This document shows, in pieces, positions 1 through 9,321 of a stretch of DNA of 64,000 bases; within the stretch, counting starts at the first letter, position 1; every line of letters begins with the position of its first letter. A program made the translations under genes and the position numbers. Source of the stretch: Lojkania enalia (lineage: Eukaryota > Ascomycota > Dothideomycetes > Pleosporales); the NCBI GenBank assembly GCA_010094045.1, contig ML986642.1, forward strand, positions 186,179-250,178, read 5' to 3'. Under the pieces are notes generated by a model. The model ran no database searches, was not told where the DNA came from, and saw only the letters and a program-made list of their open reading frames with translations.

Positions 1-194
1 ACAACAACAAAAATACACTTCCGCTATGGATGGAGAGCTCCGCTCAACCCCTTTAATACCATAGAGGGTGAGCCTTCTAGAACGTGCTCAACCCCGATAG
101 ACGAGGCGCGCCTGCGTCAAAAGAGGGTCCCGCTGCTTGGCCCGGACTATTCCCCGGCGACAATAGCTGGTAGATTATCTTTCACGTAAGTCAG

Positions 195-1064
195 ATGAAT
201 GAACGCAAGGTCATCAATTTGACTTGGCGTAGATACCTATCTCAAACACGCATCACTGTCTATGGTGGCGAGCATCAGCAACCGTTCATTATTCACATTG
301 GTTTGCTTTGTCATTATTCGCCCTACTTTGCCAATTTACTCAAAGGAATTTCTCAAGAGGGTAAATTAGATTCTATTAGCCTCCCAGATGTTCAGGCTCC
401 TCTTTGGATCGCATTTATGGATTGGATGTTCAACTTCACCGATAAAATCACGAGCTCAACGCACGGTATTGCGGCAAATCCAAATGGACCAAGCCTTACT
501 GATATTTACATCTTTACGGTTAAGTACGACATGCCGGCGTTTCGACAAAATGCAATTACCAAAATATGGTAGGGGGTGGTTACACCCAACGCTAGGTTTA
601 AGCCTCAGGCCCGCGACCTACCGCTATGCGACGATATCATGTTAGCCTTCAAGAATCTACTTGCTACTTTACCCCTCTGCAAAATTTTGGTCGGCGTATA
701 TTGCCGCAGTGAGTACGACGAATTGGACAACGAACAGGAACGCGATGCTGAACAGAATTTGCCTATTGAGTTCTTCGTTGCGAATTCTCCCCGACACATG
801 CGGATGCTAAACCTCATGATTCCGCAAAACGTTCCATTGGACTATAGCCTGCGCTTGATTGACTGCTATGAACATATAGCTGGTAAGGATCTCATACGTT
901 GTGAATGCTGGAATCTAACCAATAACACCGGGAATGTAGAAACCACTACGGAGAGATGTGAACTCATGGTGTATGCAGGACAGGAGGATATATGGTTCAA
1001 GTTTCGTTGGGCTTTGGCATTCAACGATTGGAGGTGGTTTAATGATAAAACTAGATCCGGCTAA
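195..1064 (+). pseudogene. BTB/POZ-domain protein, interrupted by an in-frame stop
   Basis: The first 125 codons read like a fungal BTB/POZ domain: a strand containing ITVYGGEHQQPFIIH, then LLCHYSPYFANLLKG, and later AFMDWMFNF. BTB domains mediate protein-protein contacts, often as Cullin-3 adaptors. The frame is closed by TAG at 570-572. It then continues in the same frame for about 162 codons with the usual C-terminal half of these proteins (DDIMLAFKNLLATLPLCKIL). No GT..AG intron of plausible size removes the stop and keeps frame: candidates are 27 nt (too short) or 40 and 77 nt (frame-breaking). I therefore call it a pseudogene. Stop-codon readthrough or a sequencing error are alternatives. 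Three other BTB relics lie in the window. Confidence 0.6.
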
Positions 1065-1159
1065 AGTCGGTTTACTAGGAACGATTGATAAATGAATGGT
1101 CTAAATAACGCTGAATGGAAATATTAGGCAGACATGATCTAATATGCACTTGAGTCTGT

Positions 1160-2367
1160 TTACCACCGCTTTGTAGCCGGAGCCGGAGTCTGGTAAGTAC
1201 TCGACCAACTCGCCTCATATGTTGAAGTCCCCATAGTAGTCAAAAATTTCGTGTCTGTGAACGTAGCTGACGTGACGACCGAATTCTTAATCCAAGTAGA
1301 CCAAGGCGTTGCCCTCGTTGGAGCGGATACGCCGCCAAGTGGCACTCCAGTAGTTTCTGCCCATGCGCCAGACCAAACAGTAGGCCCAGGAATGGGGTAT
1401 GTTGTGGTGCATGCTGTTGTGCGAGTTTTCTTGGTATCAGTTGAGCAGTAAATCTAGGCATGGTCAGCAAGCTCCATTGTTGGAGGGGGAGGGGCGGTGT
1501 ACATCATATACAATTCCTGGGTCGTCGTACGAGTATGCGCCTGGGAAGGAGACCCCTTCAGGGAGCTCAACAGTGCCATCTCCGGTGACCTCAATCTGGA
1601 CACAGTTGGGGTAAAACTGCGCACCTCTAATTGGGTTCTTCAAAAAAGAGACTTCGCCCTCATGGAAGGCAATCATTTCAGCTCTGATGAGATAGCTTTG
1701 GGATATTTAGCTAGCCGTGGATATTGAACCACTGGTGTTAACTTACTGTCCAGCCTTTAAGTCCGCGGGAATTCTGATATTCATATGCCCGCCATTCTTG
1801 GCAATGTCTGAGGTAGTCGACCACTTCCCAGGGCTTGGAAAAGTGGACTCCTCATACAGTCCCTCGTGCCAAAGCTTTACGAAGGAGTTCTCAGTCGGAG
1901 GGTCTGGAGAAATGTAAATCAAGGACGGACCTGTATATATGGTCAGTTAAGTTGGACTAGCGTATATGCCTGCAAAATACCATGATGCGATTCTGCAATA
2001 ACATCGTCGCTTCCGCTCCGGAAATCATGATGCCAATCGAAAGTAAGGTTATCGCCTGGCGCCACTTTGATCGTATCAGGCGCCTGAATGTCCCCCATGA
2101 CATTGCATCGCAAGTCGATAGAAGTCAGATTTTTAACTGGCGAGTTGTTGTAGCCCCCGGCGCCTGGTGCTCCGTTATATGCTGGAATACGGACGCCTTT
2201 GAACAAGCCTTGATCTACGCCATTGACGAAAACACCCTGTAGCGTGGTAAGAATAAATCTAATATCGTGAAAAGATTCGATTCGTAGATTTGACGGACCC
2301 AAATAAAAGTATGAGCACGCACTTGTCCCTGGAGTAAGGACAACAGGATAGCGGCGGAGATATACAT
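1160..2367 (-). CDS. AA9 lytic polysaccharide monooxygenase (former GH61), secreted
   Basis: This is a copper enzyme that oxidatively cleaves cellulose or related glucans outside the cell. Five exons are inferred: 2367-2299, 2236-1981, 1930-1747, 1695-1512 and 1453-1160. The frame is unbroken and encodes 328 aa. An 18-residue signal peptide (MYISAAILLSLLQGQVRA) ends exactly before His19 (HTFIW), the N-terminal copper ligand of the family. The second ligand lies in TFDWHH (about residues 88-93). The His and the Q-F-Y axial motif follow in IAFHEG and GAQFYPNC (about 181 and 198). The core ends at DPGII, then a Ser/Thr-rich tail of about 90 residues without a CBM1. Intron 4 contains a good CTGAC branch site. 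Its neighbour is a broken BTB gene. Substrate specificity cannot be read here. Confidence 0.88.
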
Positions 2368-3059
2368 GGCGACAGATCAAAAGAAAATCACTGGAGCACT
2401 GGCGCAGCAAGGAAGAAGCCCATCCCGATATATTTCAACATTCAAGGTCGTGCAAGGACGCTGGAAACTTAGTGTATTGCGACTGCGGCATATGGATTGC
2501 GATGCAATTTATTTCTGCTCCATCCATATTACGCTCGAGAATTAACTGACCGTCAACCTTCATCGGAAGCCTTCCTCCCGCCGCAATAGCGGGGCAATCG
2601 GGATATTATTCCCCGGAGATTAAAGAAGACAATGGTCTAAGAGGCTATTTCCGGGTTCAAAGACTGATATGATGTCCATATGTGGCATGTGTAAGATCTG
2701 GGGTGCTGCACCTTGAAAAGGTTGCCACTGTTGAGAAAATATCTTGGGAAACATTCTATCTCCAAGTCGAATTATTCTTAGTCCCATGGCAATATCAGTG
2801 GTATATGAAAAGGCATTCCTGCTACAAAGCAACAATGAAGAGCGAGAGTGTTGTTGTATTCTCGATGCTGGGATGCAAGGCCGGGACCTCTCGCTAAATC
2901 ACCCCAACACGTGCCCCGCTTAACGGGTATGCACAGACCACAACGCGACTTCCTATGTATGACCGCGTCTCGCGCCTGTTTCCATCCGAACCACGCCATC
3001 CACCTACCATACCTATCTTACTCCCGCTTGAGTCCTCGAATACTCTCTGTCTACCGAAA
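2368..3059. other. Intergenic, AA9 promoter side
   Basis: This stretch lies between two divergent starts. Open frames on both strands are short, overlap each other and show no family features. A CACGTG hexamer sits near 2909. I see nothing else that can be supported. Confidence 0.4.
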
Positions 3060-3787
3060 ATGATGCTCACAGCGAACCCCTTCTATGCACAGCAAAATCT
3101 CTACACGCCATCTAGGCCATCTCCATTATCCGAACGCCACGTGAATGCTGTTCCCCGCGCTTTTAATTTCACGATGGGCGCCCAGCCACAGACCGAGAAG
3201 ATGCCTGTACCGCAGCGCGCATACAAACCGAACCCGGTAATGCAGAGTAGGGATGCTGTTAAGGAGCGCCGACGCGAAATGTTCTTTAAGCGCGTGCAGA
3301 AAGACCGAGATGATAGGAAGTGGGAAGTACGAGGGGAACAGGTACGTGATCTCATAAACTGCGAACAATCACGGGATTCTGACATATGCAGATTCAACTT
3401 CTTGATTTTATGTCTGAACAGAAGCGCTGGGAAGCCGAGAAGGCGCGACAGGCGATGCAGCTGGAAGTCAACAACTTCGATTTTCTAGAAGATGAACTAG
3501 AAAACCTTGAGGGAGCTACGCCATCCTATGATCTGAGTAACGCGTCGCACAATGAGCCACGCGATGAGGCGGAGTATATCTCTCAAGAGGACCAAGAATT
3601 GGAAGCATTCATTGCAGCTATAGAGGAAGAGGAAGGACAGCAGGAAGTAGCGTCGCAGCACTTTGGAAGCGACGATGAAGATTATGATCAGATCTTTATG
3701 GAATACACGACCGGCTGGGAGAACCAACAGCCTTCCGAGCACGGCAATTGTGGTTTCGACGATATGGATGTCATGGATACAACATGA
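3060..3787 (+). CDS. Conserved-looking fungal protein of unknown function, acidic C-terminus
   Basis: I do not recognise this protein. Two exons (3060-3341 and 3392-3787) join through a clean intron (GTACGT...ATATGCAG, 50 nt) in frame to give 225 aa. The N-terminal 70 residues are low in charge and rich in Pro and Asn. A basic helical stretch follows (DAVKERRREMFFKRVQKDRDD, split across roughly residues 64-84), then a second helix with EQKRWEAEKARQAMQLE. The C-terminal 110 residues are strongly acidic (Glu/Asp runs) and end in DDMDVMDTT. The charge pattern suggests a nuclear or chromatin-associated scaffold, but that is inference. Two adjacent ATGs (3060, 3063) could start translation. No signal peptide or membrane segment is seen. 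Confidence 0.7.
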
Positions 3788-3981
3788 ACTTAGAATATGA
3801 GAGTTGGAAGTGTATTCTGTTTGACGCCAATGCGTTGCTAGAGTGGCATTTTGTACTATGGTGTATGGCGATTGCATAGCCTGACTATACCAGCGGGCTT
3901 TTGCCGAAGGCATGTCGCACATTGTATATTGGAACGGGGGTATATGTAAGACTTAAGGAATACGGGTCCTGGTATTGGAAG

Positions 3982-5019
3982 TTACTGTGTTGGGCAGCCC
4001 TGGTCCATCTCGGAGAGCGCCTCTTGCGCGGCGTTCATGTCTCCAACCAGGTCAGGTGGAGGGGATCCAGCAGCTTGCATCTAATACTCATCAATGTTAG
4101 AGCTCGGAACAAGAATTACAGACCAATTCAAAGGAATCTTACCTTCTGCATCCTTTCCACGATATACTCCCGATCCTGCGCATTACTGTCATGATACCCC
4201 TTCCTCTCAAACCTCTCCGTGATCTCTTTAACCAACGTCATCTGCTTCTCGTACCTGCCTAAGTCCTCCTTTCCTACCTTCTCCCTATTGTCCTGCATCC
4301 ACTTCGGAAACTTATCATTAAGCTCCTTCATCGGTTCATACAAAATCTCCTTATTCGTCAATTGCTCCATCATCCCCATTAATATCTTACTGAAATCCTC
4401 ATCGCTCCCCTCCCCACCAAACCCTCCACTCTCCATCTCCTTAAGCATCTGCGCCAAGATGTCGTCACCGTCCGCATCTTTCGCCGCAGCAGACGCCTGG
4501 TCGCCGGATTCTTGCATTCTTTCCATTGTCCGTCTTATCGTTTCTTGAAAACTTTGTTCGGCTTTCGCCGTCGTTTCCTTGCCTGCACTACTACTTTGTT
4601 GTTGATTTGAGGACGAGGGTGCGGAGCCGGCGACGTCGCCTATTTCTTTCATTATGTCTTCGAATTGCTTTTGGATATCACCTTGGCCGAGTAATTGCTC
4701 CATCTCTTTTTGGAGTTGCTTAGCGAATTCGTCGGGGTCGTCTTCGAGGATATCTGCCGGCTCAGGCCTCCCGGGACCGGAGGTTGAGGGAACGGGAGCG
4801 GCAACTGAGGATGAGGGTTTGGAATCAAGTTTCGTGGCTGCAAATTCGTCGAGGACGTCTGCAATTCTGTTAGATCTGACTGGGAGATGAAGGTCTGGGG
4901 TATTGTTTACCGTCCAAATCTGAGAGGTCGTCTTCATCTGGATCCGGGGCCATTACGGGGTTTGGTTCGGCAAGTTTTGGCTGCTCTTCCTTTTCTTTCT
5001 TTTCCGACCCGTCGGCCAT
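3982..5019 (-). CDS. PEX19: Peroxisomal membrane protein import receptor Pex19
   Basis: Pex19 is the cytosolic chaperone and receptor that delivers peroxisomal membrane proteins to Pex3. Exons 5019-4911, 4858-4143 and 4080-3982 give 307 aa, the usual size. The acidic N-terminus leads into LSDLDDVLDEFAATKLDS, the Pex3-binding region. The helical cargo-binding domain contains DFSKILMGMMEQLTNKEILYE and FPKWMQDNREKV. The protein ends in GCPTQ, a CaaX box, so farnesylation as in other Pex19 proteins is expected; that short last exon is lost if the second intron is missed. The gene is divergent from UBC9 with 444 bp between the starts. Confidence 0.95.
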
Positions 5020-5463
5020 AGTGTATGTGTATGTTTACAAAAATAGCAGGTGAAAAGTGAAATGAAGATAGTATACAAAGCCAAGGGGTCTCAGCGAACG
5101 TGCGGCTGTCTGCTATGCACAAGACCGACCTCGGCAGCGCTCATCAGCCTTGAAATAGCGGGGCAGTCGCTTAGCGTGGGGCGACCGCGGACCAGCCTCA
5201 CCCATGCCTAAGCGCGGAAATACGCCCAGATCACGTGCTACTTCTTTTCCGGACATCGAATGTCAGGTCGGAGCGCCCGCAGTTCCATCTTCACTCACTT
5301 ACTGTTCACCTTCACTTCTACGCTCCAGCGCTACCGAGTACAGCGACTCTATTAACGCCACGACTAGTATTTGAAGCCAGCTTTTCCCAAATTCGGAGTT
5401 GTTTGCTACTTTGCTTTACTACCTGTATCGCTAAGAACTTGTGCGCCAGCAGCCTTTCTCGCC
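5020..5463. promoter_or_regulatory. Divergent PEX19/UBC9 promoter with E-box
   Basis: This is the shared upstream region of two divergent housekeeping genes. It contains TCACGTGCTA at 5231-5240, an E-box of the kind bound by Cbf1-like bHLH factors. The same core recurs upstream of the Cex1-like gene and UFD2. No TATA box is obvious. The factor assignment is inference. Confidence 0.4.
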
Positions 5464-6105
5464 ATGTCTCTTTGCATGAACCGTCTATCTGAGGAGAGGT
5501 AGAGCACCTCATCCCCCCATCATGCTCAAACATATACTCATACGTATGTAGGAAGCAATGGCGACGAGATCATCCATTCGGCTTCTTCGCAAAGCCTATG
5601 CGAAACATTGCCGGCAACATGGACCTCAAGAAGTGGGAATGTGGCGTCCCAGGCAAGGAGAAGACGATATGGGAAGGCGGGCTCTTCAAGCTCGAGGTTA
5701 CGTTCCCTGACGGTCCGTTTGCCCTCCCAACGCCCTCCATTATCTAGCTAACATTTTATTTTCCAGAGTATCCCACCAAGCCTCCAAAGTGTAAGAGCGC
5801 ACCGCCACCGCCCGCCTAACAGCCTACGAAGCTGACTAAATGATTGTATAGGCAAATTCACACCCCCGCTCTTCCACCCCAACGTCTACCCCTCCGGTAC
5901 TGTCTGTCTCTCCATCCTGAACGAAGAAGAAGGTTGGAAGCCCGCCATCACCATCAAGGAAATTTTGCTCGGAATCCAATCCCTTCTTGATGAGCCGAAT
6001 CCGGAGTCCCCTGCGCAGGCCGATGCGTTCAATCTATTTAAGAAGGATAGGCAGGCATATGAGAAAAAGATACGGAGTATAGTCAAGGACAATCCTGCGC
6101 CGTAG
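5464..6105 (+). CDS. UBC9: SUMO-conjugating enzyme E2 Ubc9
   Basis: Ubc9 transfers SUMO from the E1 to substrate lysines. Four exons (5464-5498, 5552-5712, 5767-5790, 5852-6105) give 157 aa, the full family length. [20 protein letters not shown] opens the fold. The catalytic Cys lies in [16 protein letters not shown] (about residue 93), and [15 protein letters not shown] is also diagnostic. The third exon is a 24-nt microexon encoding EYPTKPPK with split codons at both ends; without it the E2 fold is broken. The protein ends KDNPAP. Confidence 0.96.
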
Positions 6106-6767
6106 TCTGCTCTAGCGGCAGTCGCGGATAGGGCGTACAAGCGCTCTGCAGCATAGTGAGCTTAGTATGAGTACATAAAGTGAGGTATGATGGTTATGGC
6201 CGCAGCCACTGGCTCTTACGATCTACTCTCTTCGAACTGCTTATGAATTACGGATTTGGCGTGTGGAGTGCTCACGGAGATATCGGCGTTTGAAAATAAG
6301 TGCAGGATCCTCAGACTTTAACGAGTTTCCTTTGCGATGTGGAGCGGAAGAAGTGGAGTGCTTCTTCTTTCTTGGGATAGATACCTTACTTATGATCTAC
6401 AGCACAGCACCCTACGGGCCTTCTGATAGAAATTTTATTAATAACATCGAGAATGCATGTGGATTAAAGGTTGGACTTGTGATATCCTTATGGTGGACCT
6501 TAATATAAGTAGAGAAGAATATTTAACCACCCGGCATCCAAACTTATTAAGAAAGGGTAGTAATCGCTAGTTCCTTTTCACCGTGATGATATAATACAAA
6601 ATCATGTTCTCCCCGAGACCTGAAGCAACCACAGAAGTTCCAAGTGACCTAAGTCATCAGAATATATGAAAGGGAAACCGAGTCTAGCACCATCTCTCGT
6701 AGTCCTAGGGCAGCAATGAAAATCATCGCGCCTCAACCACGAAAGCTCTTATCTATAGTAATAATTC
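6106..6767. other. Convergent 3' flanks of UBC9 and the poly(A)-binding gene
   Basis: No gene is supported. An 81-codon plus-strand frame at 6263-6508 has no recognisable features. Both neighbours end here, so it should hold their 3' UTRs. Confidence 0.4.
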
Positions 6768-7720
6768 TTAATACGGGCGATAGCCGGATCCTCGTGGTCG
6801 GTAACCACCTCGATAACTTCCGCCTCTTGGTGGTCCGTATCCACCGCGGCCGCCGTAGGGTGAGCCACGGCCGCTATAGCCGCCACGACCTCCCCTACCT
6901 CCTCGGCCGCCTCTAGCCATGCCTGGAAGATTGGTGCGCTTGGGGACGACCTGCTGTAATCAGTCGATGCGAAGTAGTTCTGAACAACAGTGAGACGTAC
7001 CTTGAGATTTCGGCCTCGAAACACGCTATCGTTAAGAACTAGGGCTTGGTTTACGAGACTCGGCTCCGTAAATTCAACGTATGCATACCTGCGTACGCTC
7101 ATTAGCGTTCCGAATCTTTCTGCCAAACTCTTGCCAGGTAGCAAAGACCCCGAAAACTCAGTGAGGAAGGGGAATTCTTGAATACAAATCTTGACAAGAC
7201 ATAATAATGGTGGGTCTGGACTGACTGACACGCCGATTCACATCGACAGCCACATCAATCTGTTCTTCAAGGAAAACTACCCTCCTCTTGGTAGAGGAAA
7301 ACTAACCCTTTTGGATGCCCCGTAAACTTGTCCAACAAAATGGTCACACGATTGATGCTTCCACAGCTCTGAAAATGTGCCTGAATCTCTTCTGGCGAGG
7401 CACCATAGTCAACATTGCCGACGAAGATACTTCGGGCATCGACGTCCTCTTTGCTTTCGCGGAGCTCGTGGTGTTCGCGGTCGAGGGATGCTTGCATTTG
7501 GCGAAGCTTAGCCGCCTCCTCTTCCATCTCCTGGACCCGGCGCTTCATCGCACTTATCTCTTCCTAGTGTCTCTTGTCAACTCTTGCTTCCAAGTCGCAG
7601 TGTCACGGCCTTGTGACACATTGCAAAGGGTCGTACCTCATCACCTTGCGGATCGTCTTCAGCGACGTCAAGGTGGTCATCTGGCTCCCGCTTGTGAACA
7701 TCGGGCTCTATATCGGCCAT
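6768..7720 (-). CDS. Nuclear poly(A)-binding protein, PABPN1/Pab2 type
   Basis: This binds poly(A) tails in the nucleus and acts in polyadenylation and RNA surveillance. Exons 7720-7637, 7563-7307, 7088-7001 and 6950-6768 give 203 aa. An acidic N-terminus ([20 protein letters not shown]) is followed by a coiled coil ([19 protein letters not shown]), then one RRM: RNP2 is RSIFVGNV and RNP1 is KGYAYVEF. The RRM ends [14 protein letters not shown]. The tail is RGG/Gly-Arg-Tyr rich, a target for arginine methylation in this family. Intron 2 is 218 nt, long for this window, and splits the RRM just before RNP1. Intron 3 ends in a tandem CAGCAG acceptor, allowing an optional Gln. Confidence 0.92.
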
Positions 7721-8460
7721 TATTGCAAAAGAGTGAGTTAGATATCTGCAAAGGCAGTTAATGGGTGAGAGAGCTGAGACGGGGACTTCTATACCAACTA
7801 GGCTGTGCGTTTGTATCTGAGTAAATGAATATACCAAACGGTCCCGATCGTTGGGAAAGCTGCGGTTCTCAGAGCTTTGTCAGCAAGCGAACCATAGAAG
7901 CAGAGTTTTAGATTGAGCGGGAAGTTGGTGCGCCGTAGAAAAGGAAAGGCACCTCGAGGCAGATAAAGACTTCGCGCAAGTTGAAATGACGGAAGGCGAA
8001 GCTCATTGTGCACGGACCACTTATTTCAGCCTCACCATCCCGATTAGTCAAGCATCACATTCACTGCAGCTCCGCGCCCTCGGCCGCTAAGTCTCACCGC
8101 TTTACTGGGATGTTGTAGTTCGAGACAAATCCTTTGAACATTTGGAGCACCTTTCTGGTATCCTTGCCAATGTTTCGTTGTTAAAATTCTATAAATACTA
8201 TCTATCTTGTAGCTGTTTCCAAACGGTGAGATACCTTACCTTTCTTTCCTTCCTGGCAACCCTTGACACCTGCTCCGGTATTAGCCTTCTAATTCTAAGT
8301 GATTCAAATTGATAATCAATCCTTGAGACAATAAGGCGTCAACTTTACATCCTGAAGCCGGCAAAAAGCCGTAAGGTTACACCCATTGTTCAATTTGATA
8401 AGGAATCAGCAACATTTTGGTAGTAGTTGCTGAGACATAGATTTTCCTTTCACCACAGCA
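7721..8460. other. Intergenic between poly(A)-binding gene and proton channel gene
   Basis: This region lies between divergent starts. Short open frames on the minus strand (for example 7798-8013) have no family features. The part near 8160-8440 is AT-rich. I see no repeat or RNA gene. Confidence 0.35.
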
Positions 8461-9162
8461 ATGTCTTCAAAGCCTTTGCTAGGCTTATCAGAAAGAGAAT
8501 CTGAGCCGGACAAACTGGTATATTCTGTCCGGCAACGGCTGTACCGATTCTTCAACTCTAAGATATTCCATTCTTCCATCCTGCTCCTAGTTTCATTGGA
8601 TGTGGCGTGTTTGTTTGCAGGTATGAGGTTAATTATTCGGGGTATTTCAGGAACCGTGCATCGGAGACTAATTATTTCAAAGATATCGTCACCACCCTCC
8701 TAACCTGTGACCACCGAACAAAGCCGGCCCAAATCGCACTAAAAAACCCTCGAGATAGTCGGCCTCGTGTTCTCATGTCTTTTTGTGCTGGAACTCCTAA
8801 TTGCCATCTGGGTATTTGATACTGAGTAAGGCATTCTATCCTATCGCTGGAAAGCACATATATAGATAATGCACATCAGATATTTCAAGTCGAAGTTCCA
8901 CATCTTTGATGCTGCCATTATTTTGGTCAGTTTCTTTTTTGAAGTCGCATTGCAAGGCGTGACGGAAGAAGTTGCGTCGTTGATTATCATTTTGCGACTC
9001 ATACGGGTGGTGAAGATTATTGATGAATTCAGTGTGGGAGCTGAGGAGCAGATGAAGGCTTTAGAAGATCGACTCGCCGATACTAAGCACAAGAATGAGA
9101 AACTACAGGAGGAAGTAAACAGATTGAAAGCAAAGTTAGGCAGTGGTGTTGGGGGTGTGTGA
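8461..9162 (+). CDS. Voltage-gated proton channel (Hv1-like) with an apparent frameshift
   Basis: Hv1 channels are four-helix voltage sensors that extrude protons. Exons 8461-8620, 8683-8825 and 8880-9162 are supported by splice signals. S1 contains LLLVSLDVACLFADIV with the selectivity Asp. S2 is IVGLVFSCLFVLELLIAIWV, S3 is KFHIFDAAIILVSFFFEVAL, and S4 is SLIIILRLIRVVKIIDEF. A C-terminal coiled coil follows (EQMKALEDRLADTKHKNEKL), as in dimeric Hv1. Between S1 and S2 the frame slips: S1 ends in one frame and S2 starts one base later, with the likely site the A6C3 run at 8741-8749. The S2 frame has TAA at 8740. One surplus base explains this, so the allele may be null or the base an assembly error. 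S4 has R-L-I-R where the family has R-x-W-R. Confidence 0.72.
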
Positions 9163-9321
9163 TTCATTCTTATTGGATGAAAATGAAAGAAGTTAGACCT
9201 GGTCTAACTTCAACACGTTCTAGATTGAATACAATGCTCGCTTTCTATATGCATGCATGACTAGGGTATGGTTTTGCCTTGGGATGCCCTAAGAACACTA
9301 TAACCCCGTGGGACTTAGCCT
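9163..9321. other. Convergent 3' flanks
   Basis: Short spacer between the convergent proton channel and PHD-finger genes. Only 3' UTR sequence is expected. Confidence 0.4.

Noticed and set aside
569..608. A 40-nt intron that would remove the stop in the first BTB gene
   Set aside because: It is too short for this genome, and it shifts the frame into an early stop.
1240..1470. Apparent frameshift near the AA9 C-terminus
   Set aside because: An intron at 1511-1454 with a CTGAC branch site restores the frame and the IPGPTVWSG motif, so the gene is intact.
1717..2242. Plus-strand frames over the AA9 gene
   Set aside because: They are shadows. The minus strand holds the LPMO with signal peptide, copper ligands and matching introns.
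6263..6508. 81-codon frame between UBC9 and the poly(A)-binding gene
   Set aside because: No domain or splice support, and it sits in the 3' flanks of two genes.
8705..8754. Intron GTGACC..CTCGAG that might explain the proton channel frame change
   Set aside because: The phase is wrong: S2 would be read as TYSR instead of IVGL.
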